NCBI GenBank assembly: GCA_028673005.1
Contig: CM054116.1
Coordinates: forward strand, 135,709,681 to 135,773,680
Direction of reading: 5' to 3'
Length of the DNA stretch: 64,000 nucleotides
DNA from: Tanypteryx hageni
Lineage: Eukaryota > Arthropoda > Insecta > Odonata > Petaluridae
Position numbers and translations under genes: made by a program. Position 1 is the stretch's first letter; each line of letters starts with the position of its first letter. This document shows, piece after piece, positions 1 through 11,225 of the stretch. Under the pieces are notes generated by a model. That model made no database searches. It worked only from the letters and a program-made list of their open reading frames with translations, and was not told where the DNA came from.

Positions 1-2000
1 GTTCAACTAACAGGCGACAATAGCCGCAAACAAGTTTCAGAGAGAGAGAGAGAGATGGAGGAAGAGAGGGAGGAAGAGGGAGAAAATTCAAACAACTGCT
101 AATGTTCAAGAGATTCACACTGGAGGAAAGGATGCATAAAAACAACAAGCAATCCAAATCGAACGGTAAAAAATGACTCGAAACATGATACCTATCAGTC
201 AAGAGAGAGAGAGAGAGAGAGAGAGTTGTATTTGATAACACGAGATGAGACTCTAGCGGAATTAGGAAATGGATGCTGAGGAAGGAGAGAGGTGGAGGAG
301 AATTCTTGAGGCGGGGAGGAAATGAGAAGGGGGAGAGGCGGGAGTGGCGAGTTCGTTCAGGAGAGAGGTCCACGCGCGCTGTTCGAAAATTGTTGTGTGT
401 ATCGCCTCAGGGCGTCGGACGACGTTTCCCGTGATAGGTATGGATAGGAAGGAGGGCAGAGTATTTTTTCTATTTTACTAAACTCGAATGACTCGTAACC
501 CGGGAGGACACGTTATGCGATGACCGTTTCAATAGTCAGTCGCTGGGATGATTACTGTGTGTGTGTGTGTGTGTGTGTAGTGATATAACTGAGAAAGAGT
601 TTGAGCAGAAATTGCGTATGCACGAATATATTAGCAGCTGGAGTGAGTGTTTTTGGAAGACAAGTTAGTTCTTTCCCGTTGTCACCAAAGGGAATCTCTC
701 TTCGAAAACATGAAAATAAAGACCGCTGCCCAATATCGAATCCTTAATGACATATATACCGGTAATGATACAAGAAGGAAAGAGAGGGAGAGAGAGAGAG
801 GGCTAAGCTTAACTATGTACGTCTTTTTTCATTCGAGACGAATGAGATAGCCAGCAAGGAGGCTCTTCGGTCGAAATAAAATAAAAAATACTGAGGGACG
901 CGTAGCACGGCAATAAAGACGAACACTTTCCAAACCCTTTTGGCGCAGGCATCCGTTGTTTACCTTTGTGAAGCGATCTATCTTTAAGGAGCAGTATGCG
1001 AAAAGAAGCTCATAAAATTGGTAACATCAGAGATCGGCAAAATTATCTACATGGCGAGCAACACTCGTAGTGTAATTTATAAGTTTCGAGCGCTTCGGCG
1101 GGATGTGTGTTTACGTCGGAAGTTACTAAGTGGTACTGTGATATCACATCAGCGAAAATCAAGTGAAAATAATGTAATTCTTTACCAGAAGTGCTCTTGT
1201 GACGATAATTTCAATTAAGAAATATGAAAATATTTGCGTTAAATTTAACGAATATCTCTATTACAATATCTCAGATGGCTTTCACACAGGTTATTCAAGA
1301 CAAGACGAGAAAATACAAGATTAAATAAGGCAAAACAAGAAACCTCTTTCCGACCGATAACTCATTTGAAGAAGTTAGACGACGAGGAATCAGGTCTTTG
1401 CGAATCCTCAACAGTGATATGCAATGGATTTCATGAATCTAAATTCGGACAGAAGTTCATTAAAGAAACACTAAATCTTCCCGAGTCCTGTCCCATTATC
1501 TATTCGCAACATTCCGTGCGAGACCAAATACTTTTCATTCTTTTTAATATACACTAAAATAATGAAGGAAACTAATTACATGGACTCGTAATATTCCTTT
1601 GATTCGAGGTTTCCTGCCGCAAATTCTCCATTAAATTTTTATTACGGCACTCCATCTTCGGATTATAAAACGATCAGCACAAATTTATCATAAAAATTCG
1701 ACAGTTTGGCATAAAAATCAATCAACGACGCAACCAACACGCAGGTATGACTAAGACTGACTAACAAAAATGCCGTAATACTGTAATCATAAAGACAAAA
1801 TCACGTGTTTTTGTTTTGTTTGATTGGCGCGAAACCCATGACTCTCGACTATGGGTTCTATTCTATAAGATGCTGTGCCATCATATCTAAGCGCGTATTG
1901 TTTTGCCTTGACTAAGCGGCGCGAAAGCTGTGGGCCGCATAAAACGTTCATTCGAGCCGCATTCACTCGCGAGCATTAGGTTGTCGATCCCCGAGTAACG
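1..2000. other. Non-coding flank with (GA)n and (GT)n microsatellites
   Basis: No gene is recognised. The region holds (GA)n tracts at about 39-54, 199-225 and 780-802 and a (GT)n tract at about 555-578. Short frames such as 647-850 and 1018-1218 show no family motif. The region is AT-moderate with scattered CpG. Confidence 0.5.
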
Positions 2001-2039
2001 TCATTCGCATCGGTGGAATTGTTAAGATTTCACTCCTTC

Positions 2040-3110
2040 AACGTCAGAGCAAAGAAATCGATCGGAAAACGAAAGGGACTCGTTTCCTCCCCATCATTCG
2101 CCCACTCGCGCCTCGCCCCAAATTGCACCCCAGTGCGCTCCCTCGCCCCGCGTCACCGGCTGACAGTTCCTCTCCCTCGCCCGCACTAAGGCCCTCCGCC
2201 GCCACCCCTCCACGTCTGCACCGAAATTCAAGAACCTAAGAGCCCCTCGAACACGAAATTAAGAATCCTATTCGACCGAAAAAGAAGACCTTGCGAATAA
2301 GAGGCATGCGTTCGCAAGGGAGACGAGGGCGAGTGAAACGGAAGAGAGCGGGAAGGAATGCATCCGAGGGTGGAAAGGTCGATGCGACTCGTTCCCCCTT
2401 TTAGCCACGTTGGAAATAAATCGGCTACTCTTACTTTGACGCACTGATTCTCGTCAAAAAGATCCAATTCCGAGGAAGCGGTCGCATCGACCCTTCCGAT
2501 TCGTCCTTTGCACCCTCGAGGACTTCCCCGGATGACTCCCGCCCTCTCGATGGCCACCTTTCCTCTCTTCGGGCGCATCCGCTCTCTCTCTCTCTCTTTC
2601 GTTCGCATATTTCCGCGCAAACTCCCCACACCGACTGCAGCACGCGTTTCCTGTGTCGTCGGACGCGGTTCCTCCGACCTGCGTCTGCCGCGAAAGTGAG
2701 ACGGCGAGAGAGAGAGAGAGGGAAAGGACAGATGGAGAGGGTGCGGCAATGCCCGGATGCAGGAGGAGCGGCAGTGGGATCGGAGGAGTGGGGAAAGGGC
2801 CGACGCATGCGCCGCCCTTTCAAAGTATTGACAAGTGGAAGATCTGCCTCGCGCCCCCCCCCTCGCGCCCCCCTTTGCCTCTCGCCCCCGGCGTCGCAGC
2901 AGCAGAGAGCCCCCTTCCATGGCGAACCGCGCCCTGTTTGCCTCACGGGGCAACGCTCTGCCGGGTTAAAGAGCGAGGGAAGGGACAAGGAGGCTGGGCT
3001 ATGAGGGGAGGGGAGGGAGGCTGGGGTGAGGGGGAAGGAAGATGGAGTATGGGGTGAGGATCCTCGTAGAAGGACGGAGAGAGAGAGATAGAATGACAGT
3101 GACTGTGAGG
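2040..3110. other. GC-rich, CpG-rich block with strong strand asymmetry
   Basis: The plus strand is pyrimidine-rich to about 2690 and purine-rich from about 2700 to 3110, with (CT)n at about 2580-2600 and (GA)n at about 2705-2722. Several overlapping frames on both strands span it (for example 2228-2953 minus and 2653-3057 plus). They encode only Arg/Ser/Pro/Gly low-complexity peptide, so I do not call a gene. CpG density would suit a promoter or a 5' exon of a neighbouring gene. Confidence 0.4.
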
Positions 3111-4090
3111 TATGATTATACATACGTGCGGAAGAGAAAAACAGTGTGAGTGAAAGAAACGTGCGAAATGAATAAAAGAGTGAGAGATGAATTAGTTAGA
3201 AATTAGAGAAAGTGCGAAGAGAAAGAAAGGAGTTGGGCGGCATAAGGAAAGGGAGGTGGGAGGAATAAAAGGGGGAGGTGGGAGGCGTAAGAGGGAGAGG
3301 TAGTGTGAACGCATATGAATAGATACGAGAAGCAAATGAAAATTGGTCGGAGTTGCACGGGATAGAGGCCGCGATTGAGGCGAATGAAGATTTATGGGTA
3401 ACGCAATAAAAAGGGCGTCGAAGAGGGAAGAACGGGAAGGTACGACCGCTTTTCGGAAATGATATGGAAATATGGAGACCTGAGAAATTGTATGGGCTTG
3501 CGATGGAAAGTAAAAAAGTAAAGCGGCCCATTTGGATATGCTTTCTTTGTAGTATTCGTTATATAGTGTCGACGAGGCTTTGACGGGTGGAAGGGGGGAA
3601 AAGGTCGATGAGGATATTATAGACTTTGTAGAGTGTGGAGTAAAAGAGAAAGAGGGCGAAGGAGTGGTGGTAATGTGGTATGCGGCGACGGCGAAGATAG
3701 GCCGCGGGAAAGAGTTGCATTCTTAGAAGGCGGCAGAGGGAGAGAACGTCAAAGGGAAAGGGGGCAGGGATAGGCGGAGGACGGGCGGCGGCTGAAGGGG
3801 GTGGGGGAGTGATAAGGAAGGGAGGTATGCCGCCACTGCCTCAGGTATCTGTTTAACTAGAGAATCGCTTAAAATGCCATGCAGAGACGCCGCTCGACTA
3901 GGATAGGATGGGGCGGGGGGAGGGGGCATAAGTCTGGATAAAATGGAGACTATGGCGACCGCTTTCGTGAGTTCGTTGGAGATGTCGTCGACTCAGTCTC
4001 TAAAAAAGGAAAAATGAAGATAATAAATCGTTAACTTCAATGCGATCCATTATTTCTTCGTCTTTTACCTAAACATCTAGCCTACGGACA
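3111..4090. other. Purine-rich non-coding stretch
   Basis: The plus strand is G/A-rich throughout, with runs such as gggaggtgggagg. Minus-strand frames here are Ser/Pro/Phe-rich with no domain. No feature is recognised. Confidence 0.4.
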
Positions 4091-4139
4091 GTTGATCTCT
4101 GAATTCGAATTACCTGCTTCCCTCTCCGCTCTAACTCTC

Positions 4140-4252
4140 TCCCTCCCTGCTCTCATGCCCTCCCTTCTCTCATTCCCTCCCTTCTCTCATTCCCTCCCTT
4201 CCCTCATTCCCTCCCTTCTCTCATTCTCTCCCTTCTCTCATTCCCTCCCTCC
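4140..4252 (+). repeat. CT-rich minisatellite, about 17-bp unit
   Basis: About six tandem copies of a unit close to ctcattccctcccttct, with one- or two-base differences between copies. The repeat generates the Ser/Leu/Pro frame seen here, which is not a gene. Confidence 0.75.
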
Positions 4253-4889
4253 AATCCCGACTCCCGTTCCCTTGAGGTCCTCTGCCAAAGGCTGCAGTCT
4301 TAATCCCCTTAACCCTTCACTACTCCAAAGTAATCTCGTACGGAATTCTAAACCTGGTAGATTCTTTCTTCGAGCGAAGGGAAAATGAAACACAAAAGAA
4401 AGAACATTATTAAAAAAGAGCCAAAAATTTGTAATAAACAATTGATAAATAATTTTACTTCTCGATACAATTATTCGGCGAGAGATTCTATTTGTTAAAT
4501 ATCTTAATAATGGCACAAATGCATCTTTTAACCTTTGAAAAATGTCAATATATGTAACATTTTAGTAATAATGTCCAACATTACACATCAATGTTTACGC
4601 AACTACCCATTTTATAGTAACATTTTAAAGAACTAAAACGATAAAATTATCAGCAATGTTTTTTGTTTTCACTTATATACCATGTGATATTTCATTTTTT
4701 TAATGAGCCCACTACGGCCAACCAAAATTTTTAAGGATTTGTTATTAGAAATTATTTTTTATGTGCGTATGTGTATATATATATATATATCCGTCTTTTT
4801 CTTACTAATGAACCTCAGAGACGGAGATCCTATTTAATGTAAGTTTGTATGGTTTTGGTATGTAACTTGTAAGAGAGGTTCATTATTTT

Positions 4890-4891
<2 letters not shown>

Positions 4892-4937
<46 letters not shown>
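4892..4937. repeat. (TA)n microsatellite
   Basis: About 22 uninterrupted TA units, with a shorter TA run at 4773-4790. The flanks from 4390 to 4990 are AT-rich with nothing else recognised. Confidence 0.9.
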
Positions 4938-4941
<4 letters not shown>

Positions 4942-4989
4942 AATATCAATACTCATCTACGACCTGTTTGTAGAAATTATGGTCAGAAT

Positions 4990-7900
4990 GAGGGGGCGAG
5001 AGGTGGGGTCGGGACGTATGCTGAGAGGAGCGAGATTAAAAATTAAGGTTAAATAGATCATTGGACGAGTATTTTTCGCAAGGGAGACAGAGGGAGGCAG
5101 TGAAAGATGTAACGAAATATAGAAAAGTGTGTCGTAGGTGCATTTCTAACAATTAAGTAATTCCTGAAGGAAACAGGAGGTTAAAGTTTGGGATGATCGG
5201 TCTTGGGAAAAATGGAGAGAGCGAGAGAGAGAAAGTCGGAAAGCGAAACCATTTCGTTTGAGGGCAATTGGGAACACCCCAACTCGATATTGGCAGATTG
5301 GAGGGAATGATTATAGCGCGAGGATATTTATCCGTTTCGTCTCGAGTGGTGAGAGCGGGCCGGGGAGCACCACGGAAGCACGGGAGCGAGGCTCGGGAGG
5401 ATGGAAAGCAGGGTTGCAGACGGAGAGGGAGGATGAGGGGAGGGGGGTGAGAGTGGTGAGGGGGGAGATGAACAAAGCAATGCAAAGAGATAGAGATTAG
5501 CGGTGGCCGATCGCTCGAGGCCGAGTCGGGAAATGATTCACCTCCGAAAGAGAGTTTTGCGTGTGTCGCGGAGAGGGAGGAGAGCTGAGGTGAAGGGTTT
5601 GGAGGATAGCGATGCGAGGGAGTGGCGTGGGCCGGCGCCGGAGATGTAGGCGGGCGCAGCATGTGTAATGGGAAGAAGCGCGGAAAGAGTGAAGATTTCG
5701 CGAAGCGTTTTGAAACGCAGGCGAATTGCGTGGTGGTCGTTGCTAATTGCGATGGGAGCGCAAATTATGATCTGTGAAAAAGGACTGGTGGAAAATCATG
5801 GATGAAGGGGTAAAAAAGCTTGACAAAAAATAACAGGCTTGTCACGGTTTGAGAAAGTATGAACGCGTTACATTCTCTTGTTGGATGGTGTGAAGGATGG
5901 TGTTCGATAAATAGAGCTTCTCGAGTGTTGGTTCCTTATGTATCATTTTTCAGTTTGATTATTCGCGAATAGATCTATATTTAATGTATTTTATTGTAAT
6001 CATGTCATTATTACCTATAAAATTCTGAATGTGACTTTCAAATTAAGGGATAAATATGTATTTGTTACCATATTTTTGTTAGCAATTCATTTGTTGCGTT
6101 TTAATGACCATTTTTCTATACAATAATAATAATTTTTCTATCTTCATTTATAGCATTATTTAAATTGTAATTATCGCCGATAATAATCTCGTTAGTGTCA
6201 TTTTTCATTTGACGTTAGTTAAGTAGCTGACATATCAACCGATGAGCAGCAGCACCAATTCATTGTGATCCAAACGGTCGGAGAATGTGGAGCCGATGAA
6301 AAATATAGAAAGGGGCAGGATTGCGGGAGGAGGAAAGGGATGAGGTGGCGAGGGGGACGGTGGATAACACGCTTGGTTTTAAGAGCCGTGCGGATGATGG
6401 ACGCCCTCTCTCGGCGTGCGAGGGAGCGGCGGAGGAGCCGAGCGCGCGATCGGCGAAGAAGACCTCTTTGCAGAAGACGCGGGAGAGAGAGAGACGTGGA
6501 GGAGAACCAAAGTGAATTCGGAGTTTCGCACGGAACATAGGTCTTCGCCGCATTTCCGACGCGATGCCTTCGGATCGCAAAGGGACGGCACGTTTCTCTG
6601 ACCCCTGCCCCGGGGGCGGGACGCGGCCTGGGGCGCGCCCTCGCTCTCTTCCGCCGCGAGAGACCCTCGGCGAGCGCATAAACGCCGAGAGAGAGAGAGA
6701 GGAGTATATATATAGCGTCGAGATCGTCGTCAAAGTGCGTGTGAAAAAAGAATCCGGAATATTCGTTCCGAAGATTATTAATGGGTCCTCTCTCTCCTAT
6801 TTTGGAGAGGACCGGATTGTCGGTGCAGAGATTGGCACACGCGGAGAATGTCGTATTGTGTTAAGCTCTTTCTTTGTCCTCGACTAAATTTATAAACCGA
6901 GCGCTGTGATTAGAGAGATAAACGCGTGGTATTTTTACTAAATCCTCGCTATTGTTTGTGCATGATAATCCGTGGGGTTTTTATATATACCGCCCGAGCG
7001 TCGCCTCCCTCTCCCATCCCCTCTGACGCCCGCCCCCCGCGCCTCGGCCCCGGGCGGACGCGGCGTTGGTGCGATGAGTTAGTGAGGGCAGTCCTCGTCC
7101 TCTTCCACCCGCTCTCTCTCTCTCTCTCGGATACCTTCTCCGGAAATGTTATTTTGCCAATTGACAGTCACCGAGAAGCACTCGTTCGCATTTTGATTGT
7201 TTGCCGTTTTCTCGAAGATGCCGAGTGCAAATCCAGGTCACAAATGAAGAGGATTTAGAGAAAGAAAGAAAGGATAAGAGAGAGAGAGGAAAGATGGATC
7301 CGAGGTGCTCTATTTACGTGATACGCCCTCATTCACGAGAGCCGTTGGAAGAGAGAGGAGAATCAGAAGGACTGAACGGCCCACGGTCGTGGTGGTTATG
7401 GCTATGCGTGTGTTAGGAGAGCAGATTGGGATATGGGAGGAAGAGTGAGAGAGAGGGAGAGAGAGAGAAATGAGGGTAAAGGACAGAGGGGAGGCAAACA
7501 TTTCGCTCTCCCTCTCTTAAGCACTTCTTTAACTGTTTTATATTTTCAGAATTTATCAAACCATTCGTTAATTTCCTCTCTCTATAGTAAAATATAAGTC
7601 TGTTATCAGTTCGCCTTTCCTCTCCGGTGGAAGAGAAGAAAAGCTTCTTAAGCAATGGCAGTACTGAGGTTACCGTTTTTATTATTATTATATATATAGC
7701 ATGTGTGTATATTTTTTGTATAATTTTATTTATTTTATACTTATTTCGGTGGGAAAATCCTTGTCGATCATCCTCACTTTTCTTATATCTCTCAACGAAA
7801 TCTTTTCTCTGATCCTTTCGAAGCCATTCCATCCGTGTGCTTCCAGCAGCTGCACCACACCGCAATCTTCCTCTCTTCCCTCTCCATCCTCCCTCCCTCA

Positions 7901-8740
7901 ACCCCACCCCCCGACAGCCACTCACTCGCTCACTCCGCATCGATGAATTTTCTCGCCTTAACCTGCACAACGCGCGAGTACATAGCTCGCCCCCCCGAGG
8001 GCTTCGCCCCGGGCACGCTCTTCCGCTGGAAACTCTCTCACACTCGACTCCGGCTGACCGAATCACGTTACAAACAAACCGACACATAAAAACGACACGA
8101 CCACCAACATCACCACCATCACCACCACCACCGAACGACCACAGTTTTCGAGTTGCTTAGTTCGTTTACATTGAGCACCGTCGACTTGTAGGAAGAATTT
8201 TACGAACATAAGCACAATAGCGTCAACGGAGCGTTTTAATTTTTGTGAACGCGTTTAATCAACATGGAAGAATGAATTTACTCCTTTGAAATCGACAGCT
8301 GTAGGGAAGTGGAAGTTTGCTTTTTTGTGGTTCAGTGTGTTAAACGACCCAATATCTCCCGGAAGTCGGGTCGAGCACTTACCCCCCTTACCCCTCTTCC
8401 ACCTCCAGGCGTTTCTCTGGGAGACTAAACCGCTAAGGGTTCCCTGATACAACAATGGGTGGGTAAGGAGAAAGCGAGGGAGGAGTCTTATGCGGGATCG
8501 GTGTGGCATCGGGAGGGGAACGGAGCCTCGTGGAGTGGAAGAGGAGGGGGTGGTAGTAAAGGGGGTGGTACAAGAGGGGGGAGGGTGGCGGAAGAGGAGG
8601 AGGCTGTGGGCGGACGGGTAGCGGGAGGCCTAGGATCGGGTGTTTGCGGGGACACGCGCAAAAGGGGTTTTTTCAGTACATTCGTCGACGACGACAAATG
8701 TGTTAATACTGTGCGTAATTTTCATCATGCCTTTCGGCAA
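4990..8740. other. Alternating CpG-rich and AT-rich non-coding sequence
   Basis: GC-rich blocks lie at about 5220-5700, 6260-6700, 6990-7090, 7980-8060 and 8450-8660. They are separated by AT-rich DNA (5760-6240, 7520-7760). (GA)n runs occur at about 6680-6700 and 7440-7470. Frames of 60-220 codons occur on both strands and overlap heavily. None shows a domain, codon bias or splice-supported continuity, so none is called. Confidence 0.4.
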
Positions 8741-8749
8741 TATTCCTGC

Positions 8750-10187
8750 CCTTTTTATTTGTAAATGTATTTTTAAAATATTTTTTAGTTTGGTTTTTAT
8801 TTTTCAAAGTTTTTATAATTAATTCTCGTTTTTTTAAAATTTGAAAACGGCAAAGAACAACCTTTCAACGATCGCAATGATGACGTCACTCAATAACTAC
8901 TACTGGAAGATCTGTGTCTCTCATTTCAGCTTCACGCGCGACCCCTTTTCGCCGCCACTTAAGTTCCTATTATAAAGGGTCGAAAGGGACACTCCCGTCG
9001 GCGGCGGCCTTCTCCGCCCCTCGCTTTATTAAGGGCCCTTCTCTCACTTCCACCCCTTCGACCCTTTCTTACCATTCAAATCTATCAAAACCTATCGACG
9101 CATCGCACGTCATCATCAAAAAACTACGTAACAATGTACTAAAACGTAACTACGATTTTTATGTACGTCTCTAGTTATAATAGTCCTCACTACTATTTCT
9201 GTCTACAAATCCAAAAACATTTTAAAATTTTCACTCGAATCACTTTTTCTTCGGAAACCATTCTTCATTCATCTTTTCCGAAAAATTTTCAACTTCGTAT
9301 CAAATCCTCTGCTTATTTCAACACTTTTCAATTACGGTGGGACATTGCGAACCAAGTCCGCAGGATTAAAAATGCAAAGGACGAAAGTAATACTCTCGCT
9401 CGACTATCATTTCCTTACTTCGCGTAAAAACCCCGAGCATCGCAGAAAAAGGTAATAAAATCTCTGAAGAATAAGTTTTGAATAACCCGTTGATAAAATG
9501 TGTAACAACAATCAACCAATCCCTCTTTCAAACAAGCCGGACGACCAGACTACCGATCTCCTTCTTCGAAACAACTCAGTCGAATAGGCGTTAATCTGTG
9601 TGTGTCAATAGTGCTTAATGAATCGGTGCACACCTAGAAAACAACCGCCCTTTCAACGTCGCTATCCTCTAAAACCGCGTCCCTCGACGGACGCCCCTTT
9701 TTCTCCGCCCCCCTCTCTCTCCCTCCCCCCCTCTCGCCCCAGGCAGTGGCCAATGTCGGAGGAGCGCCCCCTTCGGAAGAGAGTCGACCGCCGCTTGATA
9801 TGGACTCGTCGCCCCTCCGATCACGGCGCGCACGGAGGGGGCGGGGGCGGGGCGGGTGGCGGGAAAGGCGGAGAGGGGGACGAGAATGGACTCGCTTCCA
9901 GCGGAAACGAAGGGCGCATTGCCACGGGGGAATCGAAACGGAGCCGGGCGGATGGGAGGGCCTTCCTGGAAGGAGACCGAAGACGACGAGGTGGGCGGGG
10001 AGGACGTCTAGCGGGGGCGAAGGAAGGGGGTGCGAAAGGGGGGAGGGTTAGGGGGGCACTGCCGCCGCTAAACACGCACTCTCCTTCTTTCTCTGGGACG
10101 CGGGTGCCATTTTCCCCCTCCCCCTCTGCTACCCCCTTCCCCTCCCTCGCCGGACGAGTCCTCCCGCGCCTCGCGCGCGTGGCACCA
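8750..10187 (-). other. Probable nAChR 3' UTR
   Basis: This sequence lies directly downstream of the receptor stop codon. It is strongly C-rich on the minus strand near 9.7-10.15 kb and AT-rich around 8.7-9.6 kb. Candidate AATAAA poly(A) signals on the minus strand lie at 9025-9030 and 8755-8760 (tttatt on the plus strand). The true 3' end cannot be fixed from sequence alone. The plus-strand frames here (for example 9618-10340) are Arg/Gly/Pro-rich low-complexity translations. Confidence 0.4.
9025..9030 (-). terminator. Candidate poly(A) signal AATAAA
   Basis: The plus strand reads tttatt in cgctttattaagg, giving AATAAA on the minus strand about 1.16 kb after the receptor stop codon. It is the first canonical hexamer I noticed in an otherwise GC-rich stretch. 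No downstream GU-rich element was assessed. Confidence 0.3.
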
Positions 10188-10775
10188 TTACGTCACGATG
10201 ATGTGCGGCGCCGAAAAGAGAACGGCAATGGTGGCAATGATGGTGAAGAGAGTGAATATGATGAGGCACAGCCTGTCGACGACCATCGCGGCGAACTTCC
10301 AGTCGTTGGTCACCTCCGCCGCTTCGTCCTCCTTGCGTAGCTTGTCCGTGAGCACCCTCAGCTCCTTTAGGATGAGTGACAGCTCGCGGTGCGGCCCGAG
10401 GCAGTTGTGCGCCGCGAGCGCCGACGGCGAGTCCTCGGGATGGTGGTGGTGGTGGTGGGGGTGTCCCACGACCGTCCCCGTCCCGGCACCTCCGCCTCCT
10501 CCTCCCCCGCCACCTCCGCCTCCGCCGCCGCTGCCCCCCGTCACCCTGATGAACCCCGCGGCCGCCGCTGCAGCTGCGGCGGCCGCACCTGACGGCTGCA
10601 GCGCGCCGCCGTGCCGGAAGTCGTCGTCGATGTCTAAGACGTTGGCGAGGAGGGATTTGGAAGATCGTTCTTTGAGCTCTAACTCCCTCATCTGCAGACT
10701 CTTGCGGGAGTCCTGCTGGCCCGGCCGGCTCATCCGCAGGATCCAAGGGAGCCACTGGAGGAAGACCAGCTTTAT
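10188..10775 (-). CDS. nAChRalpha6: nAChR terminal exon: M3-M4 loop, M4 and stop
   Basis: This exon has 195 codons plus TAA. The acceptor CCTTTTTCGCAG precedes ATA AAG CTG GTC. Residues 1-15 are IKLVFLQWLPWILRM, the start of the cytoplasmic loop. Residues 29-55 hold the conserved MRELELKERSSKSLLANV segment and IDDDFR. Residues 64-73 are ten Ala, 83-96 are fourteen Gly and 107-112 are six His. Residues 125-158 form the amphipathic pre-M4 helix (RELSLILKELRVLTDKLRK). Residues 159-195 hold WKFAAMVVDR, the M4 helix and the C-terminus SAPHIIVT. The homopolymer runs are absent from the family core and look like triplet expansion in the least constrained part of the loop. In Drosophila alpha6 this region is, as I recall, split over several exons; here it is one. 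The long plus-strand frames over it are shadows. Confidence 0.96.
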   Translation of the reverse strand: MKLVFLQWLPWILRMSRPGQQDSRKSLQMRELELKERSSKSLLANVLDIDDDFRHGGALQPSGAAAAAAAAAAGFIRVTGGSGGGGGGGGGGGGGGAGTGTVVGHPHHHHHHPEDSPSALAAHNCLGPHRELSLILKELRVLTDKLRKEDEAAEVTNDWKFAAMVVDRLCLIIFTLFTIIATIAVLFSAPHIIVT

Positions 10776-11225
10776 CTGCGAAAAAGGAAGGAAGGAGGAT
10801 GAGCGAGGTGCGTGGGCGGAGTGGGGGAGATGGTGGGTGTGCTTCCACCTCTTTCTTTCTCTCTCCTCGACCACCAACCATTCTTCCGTAAATAGTAGAA
10901 ATTCGATCGGAGCCTTTGGTTAAAGCTAGCGTCCGGGTTGCCGTGTGCATTGTGCGCATTTTCCTTGAGAGGAATAATCTTTCAAAGAGATCTGTTGTGC
11001 TCGCCCTACGGCTGGAATCGAATAGATAAACTGTACAGATTAAAAATTCCAAATGGTTAATTTTCCTCTGATGGAGGCTGTTTTGTAGCCGAGATGCCTA
11101 CCTGGTATTCCCAATGATTTCGTGGTAATTGGACAGAACGTTTATATAGGAGTACAGGATTGGAAAATTGTATTCTATGTCGGAGTACACAGAGTTTCCA
11201 AATGCGTTCTTTGAGATTTCACAAT

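Noticed and set aside
2228..3123. Minus-strand frames of 230-241 codons
   Set aside because: Arg/Ser/Pro low-complexity translation of GA/CT-rich DNA, overlapping in several frames on both strands, with no domain or splice evidence.
5153..6733. Pro/Ser-rich minus-strand frames (5153-5662, 6260-6733)
   Set aside because: Composition follows the purine bias of the plus strand; no recognised motif and equally long frames on the opposite strand.
9618..10923. Long plus-strand frames (9618-10340 and 10198-10923)
   Set aside because: They lie antisense to the receptor terminal exon and its C-rich flank; their Trp/Pro/Ser runs are the complement of the Gly, His and Ala codons.
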